64,000 bases of DNA from a bacterium YEK0313 (GTDB taxonomy: Bacteria; Pseudomonadota; Alphaproteobacteria; Rhizobiales; Phreatobacteraceae), in NCBI GenBank assembly GCA_000751295.2, contig CCMO02000001.1, forward strand, positions 4,926,615-4,990,614, in the 5' to 3' direction. A model generated the notes under the pieces. It saw only the letters and a list, made by a program, of their open reading frames with translations, was not told the origin of the DNA and made no database searches. The position numbers and the translations under genes are program-made. Positions 1 through 8,783 of this stretch are shown here, piece by piece; the stretch's first letter is position 1; every line of letters starts with the position of its first letter.

Positions 1-391
1 TCGCCACCACGCGCTGGCCGGACCAGCGCGTGGCGAGCCAGGCCCCCTCGATGAGCCCCGGCGGATAGTCGTAGTTGCGCACCAGAGCCGGCGCGCCCGC
101 GCCGGCCCAGACGGCTTGCGTGCAGCCGGCAATATAGGGCGGCGGGCACCACATGGAGAGGAAGCGCGCCTCGATGTCGCCGCCGCCGGCGAGCGCGGTG
201 AGCTCCTCCCAGACCGGCGCCCATTCGGGCATGTGCTGCTGCACCGCGCGCCGGCAGGCGAGATAGGTCGGCCGCTCGGCCACCCCGCCCCTGAGGAACC
301 AGGCGCGATAGCCTTGCCAGTGGCGCGCGAAGAGACCCTGCCATTTCGGGCCGGGCCGGTCTTCCACAACAGCGGCGAAGGTGCAGTCCAT
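1..391 (-). CDS. C45-family NTN acyltransferase/hydrolase, 5' part only
   Basis: I read this frame directly; it starts at ATG 391 and leaves the window after about 130 codons. Residues 89-91 read Gly-Cys-Thr, and an Arg-Asn-Tyr-Asp motif follows at 105-108. This matches the C45 family (isopenicillin N acyltransferase type), in which the precursor cleaves itself before Cys and the freed Cys becomes the N-terminal nucleophile; Cys90 would fill that role. Such enzymes form or break amide bonds. It is the last visible gene of the operon, 14 bases after the ATP-grasp stop. Family assignment is fairly sure; the substrate is unknown and the missing C-terminal part prevents a fuller call. Confidence 0.72.
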   Translation of the reverse strand, partial: MDCTFAAVVEDRPGPKWQGLFARHWQGYRAWFLRGGVAERPTYLACRRAVQQHMPEWAPVWEELTALAGGGDIEARFLSMWCPPPYIAGCTQAVWAGAGAPALVRNYDYPPGLIEGAWLATRWSGQRVVA

Positions 392-405
392 GACCACCCG
401 TCCGG

Positions 406-1860
406 TCAGATGATCTTGAACGATCCGGGGGTCGGCGCCGTCTCGATGGCCGCGGTCGGCAGCGGCGCCGCGGCATAGTGCTGCTTGACGCCGCGGATCC
501 AGTTGTGGGCGCGGTCGTTCAGCTTGAACGTCTCGTCCATCGAGCGGCCGCGGGTGATCAGGATGCCGAGATCGGCGCCCTCGTAGCGGTAGTCACCGGC
601 CCCGGTGATGCGCAGGAAGAAGGCCTCGCGCTCGGAATCGATGGCGCGCCGGTTGGTGTCGAAGCGGTGGTAGGAGACCGAGCCGTCATCGGCCATGCGG
701 TACATGCCCGAAGGCGGCGCGTGGGTGACCCGGTCGACATTGTTGGCGGTGTATTTGATCACCACCTGCGACCAGGAATCGACGAATTCCGGCCGGGCCC
801 AGCGCTCGTTCAGTTCCTTGACGTTGAGGTCGAAGGGCACGCCGGAAAATTCGAGCAGGTGGAACAGGAACAGCGGCACGTCGGCATAGGCGAAGGCCGC
901 GTGGTTGGTCATCGGGCTCGCGCCGCAGATGCGCGGGTTGAGCTCGCCGAGATAGACCTCGCCACTGTCCTCGTCGATCAGGAAGTCGAGGTCGAAATAG
1001 CCGCGATAGCCCTCTTCCAGCAGTTGGTTGCCGAACCGGAACGCCATGTCGCGGGCCTTGGCGCGCACCTCCTCGGAAAAGGCGCCCTGGAACACCTCGT
1101 TGCCGCACCAGCCGCCGCGATAGGGGGTGAGCTCGCGCGCGCCGACCACTTCCGTCAGCAGCGCGCCGACCAGCGTTCCCGACTGCGTGGCGCAGGCTTC
1201 CAGCGTCGCGCCGCGGCAGTTGATCCGCTTCATGATCTTGACCTCGGCCTCGCCGACGATCTCGTCCCGGTGCTTCTCGAGATCCTCCTTCGAGGCGATG
1301 AAGAAGGTGGTGTGGCCGGAATCGCCGAAGGCGGTCTGGATGACGAGATCGGTGCCGAGGCCGTTGCGCCTGGCGATCTCCATCAGGTTCTGCCAGTCGG
1401 ACACCCTCTCCAGCGCGTTCGGCACCGAGGCGACGCCCGCCTTGTTGCCGATGCGCACGGTTTCCATCTTGTTGTCGCAGCGCTGGCGGAGCTTGGCCGG
1501 CGGGAACCAGACGTCGAGGCCGAGCTCGCGCGCCAGTTCCTCGGTCTTCTCGTCGAACATCAGGAAGGTGGCGACCGGATTGCCGCCGCGCTTCTCGATG
1601 AGGTCGACCACCTCCTTGTGCTGGAGGAGGTAGTTGTTGATGTCCTCGATCGACTCGAACTCGGCATGCGGCATTTCCGAGGGCACGAAGACGTTCGGGT
1701 GCCGGCCGTCGAAGCAGTCGATGTAGTTGATGTACTGGAACCGGTTCACCCACTGGTCGATGCCCAGCAGGTTGAAGTTGGTCGCGCTGATGAAATAGAT
1801 CGGCCGCTCGTTGCGGTGGAAGAACAGGCGCAGGTCGGAAACGTTACGGATCGTGTCCAT
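406..1860 (-). CDS. ATP-grasp ligase (biotin carboxylase-like)
   Basis: A 484-residue protein with the look of the carboxylate-amine ligase branch of the ATP-grasp superfamily. Residues 288-293 (YFDLDF) and 306-313 (ELNPRICG) carry the acidic residues and Asn that normally bind the two magnesium ions of ATP. No biotinyl domain or carboxyltransferase gene is nearby, so despite the usual automatic name biotin carboxylase I infer that it joins a carboxylate to an amine or peptide. It begins 31 bases after the decarboxylase stop with a GAGGGG ribosome site, so co-transcription is very likely. Its amine substrate could be the product of the upstream decarboxylase; this is inference. Confidence 0.8.
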   Translation of the reverse strand: MDTIRNVSDLRLFFHRNERPIYFISATNFNLLGIDQWVNRFQYINYIDCFDGRHPNVFVPSEMPHAEFESIEDINNYLLQHKEVVDLIEKRGGNPVATFLMFDEKTEELARELGLDVWFPPAKLRQRCDNKMETVRIGNKAGVASVPNALERVSDWQNLMEIARRNGLGTDLVIQTAFGDSGHTTFFIASKEDLEKHRDEIVGEAEVKIMKRINCRGATLEACATQSGTLVGALLTEVVGARELTPYRGGWCGNEVFQGAFSEEVRAKARDMAFRFGNQLLEEGYRGYFDLDFLIDEDSGEVYLGELNPRICGASPMTNHAAFAYADVPLFLFHLLEFSGVPFDLNVKELNERWARPEFVDSWSQVVIKYTANNVDRVTHAPPSGMYRMADDGSVSYHRFDTNRRAIDSEREAFFLRITGAGDYRYEGADLGILITRGRSMDETFKLNDRAHNWIRGVKQHYAAAPLPTAAIETAPTPGSFKII

Positions 1861-1891
1861 GTGATGAACCCCTCGGACGTTTTGTTCTGAT

Positions 1892-4702
1892 TCAGACGAC
1901 GTGCAGCATGGCCTCTTTCGGCCGCCGCTCCGGCAGGTCCGGCGCGCCTGTATCGGCGATCTCGCCGAGCGCCGTCTCGCAGAAGACCCTCAGCCCGATC
2001 TCCGGCCGGTAGCCGTGGATCTCCTTCACATCGAGCGCTTCCATGAAGGTCAGGATGTCGGAGCTGATCGCCTGGCCGGGCACCAGGATCGGGAAGCCCG
2101 GCGGATAGGGAATGACGAACAGCGCCGAGACCACCTCGCGCCCGGCGGCGATCGCCCGGCGCACCTCGGCCATGGTCAGATATTCGCAGTTCTCCTCCTC
2201 GTAGGAGAGGAAGAAGGCCTTGCGGATGTCGCCGTCCGGCGTGGCGGCGAGATTGCCGTCGGGGCCGTGGCGGAAGCCGACGTGGAAATGCGAGAAGTCG
2301 GGCAGCGGCGGCAGGTCCTCGGTCAGCGACTTCACCCGCTTCTCGTGGATGCGCCGCTCGATGGCGCTGAGGTCGGCCGTGTTGCTCTCCACCTCCTTGG
2401 CGATCTTGAGCAGCACCTCGATGAGATAGGCGACGGAGGACCGCGTCGTGCCGATATTGGTCATGAACAGCACGGTGTTGCGCGAGGTCTTGTTGATCTG
2501 GATGCCGTACTTGTCCATCAAGTAGCGGTTCTTGAACGTGTCGCCGTCGATGCCGGTATTGCCGATGAACAGGGTCAGCCGGGTCGGATCGAGCGCGAAT
2601 TCGTCGGCGCGCCAGGCCGTTTCCATGTTGGCCCAGCCGGTCAGCGGCTCGTAGTAGCTGTCGATGCCGGACTCGCGGAAGCTCTCCGGCACCAGCTCGC
2701 CGACATTGAGGAAGTAGAAATATTTCTTCAGCAGCGGATGGGTCGCCACCTGCTCGCGCAGCGTCATGGCGAACTCGATCTGCCGCTGCACCAGCTCGTA
2801 GCCCTCGAGCTCGACCTGCCGGCGGCCGAAGTCGAGCGAGGCCAGCACCTGGTAGTTCGGCGAGGTCGAGGTGTGGGTCATGTAGGCCTCGTGGAAGGCC
2901 TCTTCCGTCTTGTCGCGGAAGTCCTGGTCCCAGATGTGGATCATCGAGCCCTGGCGCAGCGAGGTCAGCGTCTTGTGGGTCGACTGCGTGGCATAGACGC
3001 GCACCCGCGCCTTGGCCGGATTGGGCATCAGCCGCGTCGCGATCAGCTTGGCATCGTCGTCGCAATCCTCGACGTCGAGCTCCTTCCTGAAGCGCTCGTA
3101 GCGCGCGGCATAGTCCGGATCGGCGAAGCGCTCGCACAGCCGCGCCGCCGCCGCCATGCCGGTGCGCCGGCGATAGGTCGGGTGGAAGCGGGCGAAGGCG
3201 AACCAGGCTTCGTCCCAGAGGAAGATCAGGTCCGGCTTGATCGCCAGGCACTCTTCCATCACCCGCTCGACGTCATAGACGACGCCGTCGAAGGTGCAGT
3301 TGGTGAGCAGCACCATCTTGACGCTGGCCAGGTGCCCGGCGCGCCGGTAGGCGAGCAGCACGCGCTTCAGCTCGGAGATCGGCACGGCCCCGTACATGGA
3401 GCAGCTGTCGAGCGGATAGGAATCGAGATAGGCGACCTGGGCGCCCGACAGCACCATGCCGTAATGGTGCGACTTGTGGCAGTTGCGGTCGATCAGCACG
3501 ATGTCGCCGGGCTTGACCAGCGCCTGCACCACGATCTTGTTGGCGGTCGAGGTGCCGTTGGTGGCGAAGAAGGTGCGCTTGGCGCCGAAGGCGCGGGCCG
3601 CCGCCTCCTGCGCCTTCTTCAGGGGACCGACCGGGTCGAGCAGCGAATCGAGGCCGCCCGAGGTCGCCGAGGTCTCGGCCATGAACAGGTTGGTGCCGTA
3701 GAACTGCGCGACGTCCTGGATCCAGTTCGAATTGAGGATCGACTTGCCGCGGGCGATCGGCAGGGCGTGGAAGACGCCGGTCGGCTGCTTGGAATATTCC
3801 TTCAGCGCCGCGAAGAACGGCGCGCGGTAGCGCTGGTCGACGCCCTTCATGATCGCCATGTAGAGCTCGGTATGGTCCTCCTCGCGGAAGAACACGCGCT
3901 GGAAGATGTCGCCGACCTTGACCGCGATCTCCTCGGCCTTGAGATCGGTGACGAGATAGAGGTCAAGCTCCGGGCGCAGCTCGGAGATCTTGCGGCCGAG
4001 CAGCGGCCCGCGTTCCGATTCCGGCTTGCTCTCGATGTCCTCGTCGAGGCCGTCGAGGAACTTCCTGAGAATGTCGAGCTGGTATTCCGAGCGGAACGGA
4101 AAGCCGTGGCGGATGACGCAGGCCTGCAGGTTGAAGTTGAACAGGGTGGCGATCAGCGCGTCCTCGAAGCTCGGCACGACCACGACGTCGAAGACGAAGC
4201 TGTCGTCCGGCCGGCGCTTGCGCTGGACGCGCCGGCGCAGCGCCATCTCCTCCTCGTCGCTCATCTCGTCGACGATCAGCACCTCGAAATAGGGCTTGTT
4301 GATCTGCGCCTGGGATTCCTCCTCGGTCTCGATCTCGGACGGGCCTTCGAAATCGGAATCGAGCGACAGCGCCTGGTGCCGGTAGCTGCGGTTGGCCAGC
4401 ATCCGGTTGATCCGCCGCGCCGCGAGCTGGGTGCGGTTGAGATCGCCGTGCTCGAACCACTGCACCAGCTCGTCGAACAGCTTGCGGCCGGGAAAGGCCC
4501 AGTAGCTCTCGATCGGCCGGAGCAGGGCAAGGGTCGCCTGCACCCGCTCGCGCCGCTGGGCGAACTCCGAGCCCTCGCGCGGCAGTTCGGCCATGCGCCC
4601 GAGGTCGTCGGTCAGGGCGATCCAACTGTCGGCGCGCATCTCCCAGACGCTGTGGCCGCGGTTCAGTGAGATCTCGTGACTGCGCCTTTGCCTGCGGGCC
4701 AT
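1892..4702 (-). CDS. PLP-dependent Orn/Lys/Arg-type decarboxylase, long form
   Basis: A 936-residue fold-type I decarboxylase, clearly longer than typical AdiA/CadA enzymes of about 715-755 residues. Residues 380-389 hold a TNGTSTANK cofactor-phosphate site, Asp497 in FLWDEAW would contact the pyridine nitrogen, and Lys577 in STHKT is the Schiff-base lysine. The first roughly 140 residues are an extra charged region with no motif I recognise; the wing and aspartase-like regions follow. The family makes cadaverine, putrescine or agmatine from basic amino acids, but the substrate cannot be read here. Start ATG 4702 has a GGAGAG ribosome site and lies 16 bases after the nitrilase stop. The pairing with an ATP-grasp ligase and amide-acting enzymes suggests that its amine product is conjugated. 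Confidence 0.88.
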   Translation of the reverse strand: MARRQRRSHEISLNRGHSVWEMRADSWIALTDDLGRMAELPREGSEFAQRRERVQATLALLRPIESYWAFPGRKLFDELVQWFEHGDLNRTQLAARRINRMLANRSYRHQALSLDSDFEGPSEIETEEESQAQINKPYFEVLIVDEMSDEEEMALRRRVQRKRRPDDSFVFDVVVVPSFEDALIATLFNFNLQACVIRHGFPFRSEYQLDILRKFLDGLDEDIESKPESERGPLLGRKISELRPELDLYLVTDLKAEEIAVKVGDIFQRVFFREEDHTELYMAIMKGVDQRYRAPFFAALKEYSKQPTGVFHALPIARGKSILNSNWIQDVAQFYGTNLFMAETSATSGGLDSLLDPVGPLKKAQEAAARAFGAKRTFFATNGTSTANKIVVQALVKPGDIVLIDRNCHKSHHYGMVLSGAQVAYLDSYPLDSCSMYGAVPISELKRVLLAYRRAGHLASVKMVLLTNCTFDGVVYDVERVMEECLAIKPDLIFLWDEAWFAFARFHPTYRRRTGMAAAARLCERFADPDYAARYERFRKELDVEDCDDDAKLIATRLMPNPAKARVRVYATQSTHKTLTSLRQGSMIHIWDQDFRDKTEEAFHEAYMTHTSTSPNYQVLASLDFGRRQVELEGYELVQRQIEFAMTLREQVATHPLLKKYFYFLNVGELVPESFRESGIDSYYEPLTGWANMETAWRADEFALDPTRLTLFIGNTGIDGDTFKNRYLMDKYGIQINKTSRNTVLFMTNIGTTRSSVAYLIEVLLKIAKEVESNTADLSAIERRIHEKRVKSLTEDLPPLPDFSHFHVGFRHGPDGNLAATPDGDIRKAFFLSYEEENCEYLTMAEVRRAIAAGREVVSALFVIPYPPGFPILVPGQAISSDILTFMEALDVKEIHGYRPEIGLRVFCETALGEIADTGAPDLPERRPKEAMLHVV

Positions 4703-4718
4703 GGCTCTCTCCGGAAAA

Positions 4719-5651
4719 CTAATGGCTGGAGGATGGAGTGAATGCTGGCGGTGGCGGCGTGACGCCGGCCGGGCCCGTCGGGGGGAGCGGGTCGCCGGCC
4801 GGCGCCCCCGGCTTGACGAGTGGTCCGAGCGAGCGGAGGAAGGAGCTCGTCTCGGCGTCGCGCCGGTAGACCGGGAAATCGACCTCGCGGTCGCGGAAGC
4901 TCTTCAGCACCTGGCCGAGCCCGCGCAGGCCCCGCTCGCGCTCGCGGCGGACCTTGGCGAAATCGATGTCGATGGGGATGATCTGCTCGGCCGTGCCGGC
5001 CTCGTGCAGAACGTAGCCCGAGGGGTCGACGACGATCGACCGGCCGCAGCCGCCGACGCCGATGCCGTTGATGTCGAAGAAATAGCACTGGTTCTGCGCG
5101 GCCGAGGCGCGCGCGATCGCGAGCTCGACGTCGCGGTCGATCGTGTCGGTCATGGTCGGGTGGAGGATGACCTCGGCGCCGAGCGCCGCCATCTGCCGGG
5201 TCGTCTCGGGAAACCACATGTCGTAGCAGATCGAGACGCCGAACCGGCCGGCCTCGGGCACGTCGAACACGACAAACTCGGTACCCGCCGCAATGCCCTG
5301 CTCATAGGGCCGGAACGGAAACAGCTTGGAATAGCGTGCGACCACCGTGCCGTCCGGGGCGATCACCGGCGCCGTGTTGAAGATTGCCCTGCCGCGCGCT
5401 TCGAACAGCGAGCCGGGCACCAGCCAGAGGCCGAAGCGGCGCGCAATGCCGGCGAGCCGCTCCTCGACCGCGCCCGGCATCGGCACGGCCTTGGCCGGAT
5501 CCGGGCCGAAGGCGGCGAGCTCGGAGAACAGGAGCATGTTCACCCAGGGAAACCGGCCGCGCACATGCGCCGCATAGCGCTCCATCGTCTGGATGTTGTC
5601 GTCGTGGCTGGAGACGGGCATCTGAACGCCGGCGATCGCGAATGAGCTCAT
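4719..5651 (-). CDS. Nitrilase-superfamily carbon-nitrogen hydrolase
   Basis: A 310-residue cytosolic enzyme with the complete nitrilase triad: Glu44 in FSELAAFG, Lys109 in YSKLFPF and Cys142 in SICYDMWFPE. Members hydrolyse amides, carbamoyl groups or nitriles (for example N-carbamoylputrescine amidase). It is the first gene of the four-gene operon with only 16 bases before the decarboxylase, so the promoter should lie in the long gap on its right. The last about 40 residues are Pro-rich and probably disordered. The context suggests action on an amide or carbamoyl derivative of a polyamine, but aliphatic amidase activity is equally possible from sequence. Confidence 0.87.
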   Translation of the reverse strand: MSSFAIAGVQMPVSSHDDNIQTMERYAAHVRGRFPWVNMLLFSELAAFGPDPAKAVPMPGAVEERLAGIARRFGLWLVPGSLFEARGRAIFNTAPVIAPDGTVVARYSKLFPFRPYEQGIAAGTEFVVFDVPEAGRFGVSICYDMWFPETTRQMAALGAEVILHPTMTDTIDRDVELAIARASAAQNQCYFFDINGIGVGGCGRSIVVDPSGYVLHEAGTAEQIIPIDIDFAKVRRERERGLRGLGQVLKSFRDREVDFPVYRRDAETSSFLRSLGPLVKPGAPAGDPLPPTGPAGVTPPPPAFTPSSSH

Positions 5652-6397
5652 GGGACTTGCACTGCTTCCTTGTTCGGGCCGCGATCACGCGCCTCGTGCG
5701 GGAACGCGCCGCCCGCCCGCAGCAGGCCGCGGCGACGGGTCTCGCATCCAGCGTCGAGGGCGGCTGCGGCCATCTGCATTGCCGCGCGGCCTTGGCGGCG
5801 AGACCGGGATCTCTGCACCCGGCTGGCGAGGGCGCGTCGTTGCGCCCGATCGGCCAGGTTCGCCCTGCCGCTTCGCATGGCCCTCCCCCCTCACCATTCG
5901 CCGGTCGACCCGGACGAATGCGGCAATTGCCGGTCCCGCTCTGCCGCCGGCGCCTTGCCCGGGCAGGCCCGGTGGCGGCGGCTTGGTCATTGCCGGCGCC
6001 CCCGAAGGGCGCCGGAAGCCGAACCGTTACACAGCGATGACAGGGGCGCAGCAGAAAGAACGGCGAAATTGCGCCTTCGACCAAACCTTTGAATTTCCTG
6101 ATAAAACGACTGGAAACGGCGCGAGGGACGTTCGGACATCCGAATAGGCGCGCCTGGCCGTGTCCGGAAATCCGAACGGCGTTAAGGAAAGGAGCGGGAG
6201 AGCGGAAACCGCGCGGCGGGCGGCCGAAAGGCGCGGCGCAGGCCCGGTGCGGAAACCGCACCTCCCCTAACAGGTGGCGGCGCCATGTCAAGGCAGCGGC
6301 ATGCCGCCGGCCGCGCCGAAGACGCCTCGCACCGGTTGCGCCGACGCCCGGGAATGGCTAGCGCAAAGGTCTCGACCATGCGCGTGAGACTGGCCCG
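5652..6397. other. 746-bp gap with no convincing gene
   Basis: The reading frames here are short, overlap on both strands and have shadow-like composition. The gap should hold the promoter of the nitrilase-decarboxylase-ligase operon (leftward) and of the pyrimidine-dimer glycosylase (rightward). The AT-richer stretch near 6070-6120 and the paired palindromes at 6131-6176 are its only distinctive parts. Confidence 0.6.
6131..6176. promoter_or_regulatory. Paired palindromes TTCGGA-N2-TCCGAA
   Basis: TTCGGACATCCGAA at 6131-6144 is a perfect inverted repeat. TCCGGAAATCCGAA at 6163-6176 is the same site with one changed base. Their centres are 32 bp apart, about three helical turns, which is what a regulator bound twice on one DNA face would need. 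They lie in the divergent gap between 5651 and 6398. The cognate factor is not evident. Confidence 0.5.
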
Positions 6398-6817
6398 ATG
6401 ACCCGGATCAATTGCGTGCCGCCGGCCGAACTGTCGGGCGCGCATCTCGTTGCCGAATACCGCGAACTGCCGCGCATCTTCGCGCTGGTGCGCGCGGCCA
6501 TCGCGCGCGGCGAAACGCCCGACGACCGGCGCAACCCGGCCGCCTATACGCTCGGCGCCGGCCATGTCCGCTTCTTCTATGCCCGGCTCGGCTATCTCGC
6601 GGCGCGCCAGGCCGATCTCGTCCGGGAAATGCAGGCGCGCGGCTACGTCCCGACCTTCACCGACCCGACGAGCCTGCTCACTGGCATCCCCGAGCCCTGG
6701 CACGGCGACTGGCAGCCGACGCCGGAGGCCCTGGCGCTGAACCGCGCCCGGCTCGCCGAGCGGCTCGGCGCCATGGCGGCGAAACGCGTGGCGGGATCGG
6801 GCGCGCCCGGCCGGTGA
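6398..6817 (+). CDS. Pyrimidine dimer DNA glycosylase (T4 endonuclease V-like)
   Basis: A 139-residue protein of the T4 DenV fold. The N-terminus MTRINCVPPAEL followed by HLVAEYRELPRI matches the family well: after Met removal Thr2 is the catalytic N-terminal nucleophile, and the Arg-Glu of the EYRELPR region holds the catalytic Glu. The enzyme removes UV-induced cyclobutane dimers and nicks the strand. The final 20 residues are low-complexity. It stands alone, about 250 bp from the left edge of the tRNA-Glu element, and may itself be an accessory acquisition. Confidence 0.85.
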   Translation: MTRINCVPPAELSGAHLVAEYRELPRIFALVRAAIARGETPDDRRNPAAYTLGAGHVRFFYARLGYLAARQADLVREMQARGYVPTFTDPTSLLTGIPEPWHGDWQPTPEALALNRARLAERLGAMAAKRVAGSGAPGR

Positions 6818-7068
6818 GATTTTCGGCCGCTCTGCCTCTGGATCTGCTGCCGAACAGGATCCGCTCCCTATCGACTGTGGCCTCTGTCCCGAGGGCACGC
6901 GGCCGGCAGCGGCCGGCGCTGGAAGGATGCTTGTGCAAGCGGCTCATGCCCTGCAGCTCGCGAAGCAGCGTCCAAGGCTTCTGTCAGGTTCGACGATAGA
7001 AAGCCGCACAGGAAGGCGGCGGCGCGCTTATGATCGTGGAAAAATGCGGCGCGCGGCCTTGCGAGAAG

Positions 7069-7119
7069 TGGCGCTCCCTAGGGGCCTCGAACCCCTGTTT
7101 TCGCCGTGAGAGGGCGACG
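7069..7119 (-). repeat. Distal att site: 51-bp copy of tRNA-Glu 3' end
   Basis: This segment repeats 9444-9494 with a single difference (position 7085 C against A at 9460). It covers the CCA end, acceptor and T arms and the anticodon arm, but the 5' half of the tRNA is missing, so it is not a tRNA gene. With the intact tRNA-Glu at 9444-9519 it brackets a 2.4-kb segment, as expected for an element integrated into the 3' end of a tRNA gene. Confidence 0.88.
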
Positions 7120-7163
7120 CACAGACAATATCATATTGATTTATTTGATTATTTTGCGCCCCC

Positions 7164-7186
7164 TGTAGGCAAGTCCTGTTGGCAAG
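7164..7186 (+). repeat. Tandem TGTAGGCAAG-type sites, left end of island
   Basis: TGTAGGCAAG at 7164-7173 and TGTTGGCAAG at 7177-7186 are directly repeated with a 13-bp period. The same pair with the same period occurs at 9396-9418 beside the other att copy. Short direct repeats next to both att sites are typical of arm-type binding sites of tyrosine integrases; that role is inferred. Confidence 0.55.
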
Positions 7187-7212
7187 GGTGAACACCGATC
7201 AACCAGCCGTCA

Positions 7213-8391
7213 TCATGGAAAAATTCGGCGCACACCTCGTCGCAGGCTGCCATGCGTCGCTGTCCGCGAGACAGCCCAGCCGAGGCCTGTGTGATAGCTC
7301 AAGAACGCCTCATCCGGATGCTTGTATCCATTCGGAACTCCGTAAGAAGCTGCAGCACGAGAGAGCCCGCCCGCAGGTCGAGGCGGTGGCGTTCCTGATC
7401 CACCATGATGCGGGATGGTTATTGATGTCACGCCGTCGAGAGTTGGAGGCGGAATGAACGCGTAGTCCACGTCACCTGTTAGCACGACAACCTCACCATC
7501 CTGTTCAAATCGCATTGTATAACCTTGCCCATTCCGATCATTTCGCGTCGTAGATGTACCTCTCGCGAAAGAAAAGCTGCCGGACGACAGGGCATCTCCA
7601 AAAATGAATGTGAGTTTCCCTCCCAACGACTTTTGGAAGCGCTTTGTATTCGGCCCTACTCGTTGCGGAGGCGCAAACCAAGACAAGTTGCGCAACTCAG
7701 GATAACGTCGACCCAGGTCGAAATGATCGAAGTCCCAATGAGATAGAAACACGAATCCGCTAGAACATGCTGGTAGCTCAAAATTCGCGGGAAACGACTT
7801 TTGGTTCCGATAGAGGGGCGCACCAACGTCGAAGAAGCCGAGCACCGGTCCGTGTTCAACTCGAATGACGACGCAGCTAGCTTGGCCGACGTCGAGTGCC
7901 TCAATAACGAGTCGGGAGCCCGACACAGCGGATGGCCGAAAGGTTTGAGCCACGTCACTCAACCGCGCCCAACGCACTTGGGTCAATGGCTCTTTCATCG
8001 CGCGTATGAGCTTCAATATGTTGTCCGCCAGCGGTCTTCCCGGGCGCACGTCGTGTCTCTCTATGTCCAGAAGGTTCGTGCTCCCCTCGGCTTCATAGTT
8101 ACTGGATGCGGGCATTTCCCAGGCCCGAGGACGCCCAGAGCGCTTACCCAGTGAAAACTCTACCCAGTCTCCTTCTTTGACGTCAGGAACCGCAAAATCC
8201 TCGCGCCATCGACGTGGAGTTGTCAGCGTTCGAACGAGTGAAAGCGCCGAAGCATCCTCAAGAGTTGCTGGGCTGTTATCAAAAGCGTCAGCATCGACGC
8301 AGTCCATTAATATGGCTCGACGCGAGTACGAGTTGGTCTCATCGGCCGGGATTACGCCGTCAACAAAACCGTAGAACCTTTTTTCCCTCAT
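7213..8391 (-). CDS. ComEC-like MBL-fold metallohydrolase with novel N-terminal domain
   Basis: A 392-residue cytosolic protein starting at ATG 8391 behind an AGGGGGGA ribosome site. Residues 218-223 (HWDFDH) form the HxDxDH metal site of ComEC/Rec2-type metallo-beta-lactamase domains; TGDVDY at 305-310 and PHHGG at 327-331 supply further metal ligands. No membrane segments are seen, so this is not a DNA channel. Residues 1-160 form an additional domain with an Asp/Glu-rich first half and a basic strand (EFSLGKRSGRPR) that I do not recognise. It is the only intact cargo gene of the tRNA-Glu element, and its base composition is less GC-rich than the neighbours, which supports transfer. Nuclease or phosphodiesterase activity, perhaps in defence, is a guess. 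Confidence 0.75.
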   Translation of the reverse strand: MREKRFYGFVDGVIPADETNSYSRRAILMDCVDADAFDNSPATLEDASALSLVRTLTTPRRWREDFAVPDVKEGDWVEFSLGKRSGRPRAWEMPASSNYEAEGSTNLLDIERHDVRPGRPLADNILKLIRAMKEPLTQVRWARLSDVAQTFRPSAVSGSRLVIEALDVGQASCVVIRVEHGPVLGFFDVGAPLYRNQKSFPANFELPACSSGFVFLSHWDFDHFDLGRRYPELRNLSWFAPPQRVGPNTKRFQKSLGGKLTFIFGDALSSGSFSFARGTSTTRNDRNGQGYTMRFEQDGEVVVLTGDVDYAFIPPPTLDGVTSITIPHHGGSGTPPPRPAGGLSRAAASYGVPNGYKHPDEAFLSYHTGLGWAVSRTATHGSLRRGVRRIFP

Positions 8392-8783
8392 TGTTCCCCC
8401 CTCGCGCAACAATGCACGATGCACGGACTGCGTGCAAAACGGTCAGGCGGGCCACCGAAGCAGCAACGCCCAACCTGATTTCATCGCAATCTCGTCAGCC
8501 GGCCCAAACAAAGACACTGGGCTCGCCCCGGCCCTGCCCCGGCTCGATGATCAGCCTGCGTCCTCTATCGCCACCTGCACCGTCGGGCTGGCGAGAAACC
8601 GTGCCCCGTGCTTGCCGAGATCAACACGCGTTCGGCCCCTCACCTACCAAGTGGTCGCTTCGGCATTGGAGCATCGAGCCAAACGGCCACGTCGGCCTTC
8701 ACCCCCTCCGTCCGGTCGCCACTGCCTGAACGGCATCGTAACGACACGTCGGAGGTGGTCGAAGTCGGCTCGAGCCGATGGGT
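8392..8783. other. Non-coding or decayed segment within the island
   Basis: About 390 bp between the MBL gene and the RNase HI fragment. No frame is convincing. A 30-codon minus frame at 8551-8643 (GTG start) is the only protein-like stretch and may be a remnant of a lost gene. Confidence 0.4.

Noticed and set aside
406..1860. Biotin carboxylase of a carboxylase complex
   Set aside because: No biotinyl carrier or carboxyltransferase gene is present; context fits an ATP-grasp amide ligase better.
478..4669. Long plus-strand frames of 470 and 922 codons opposite the ligase and decarboxylase genes
   Set aside because: Composition is Ala/Arg/Gly/Asp/His-rich as expected for the antisense of GC-rich genes; the minus-strand proteins have full catalytic motifs.
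7069..7119. Second tRNA-Glu gene
   Set aside because: Only the 3' two thirds are present; no D arm and no 5' acceptor strand.
8551..8643. 30-codon minus frame with protein-like sequence
   Set aside because: Too short, preceded by an in-frame stop, no clear ribosome site and no recognised family.
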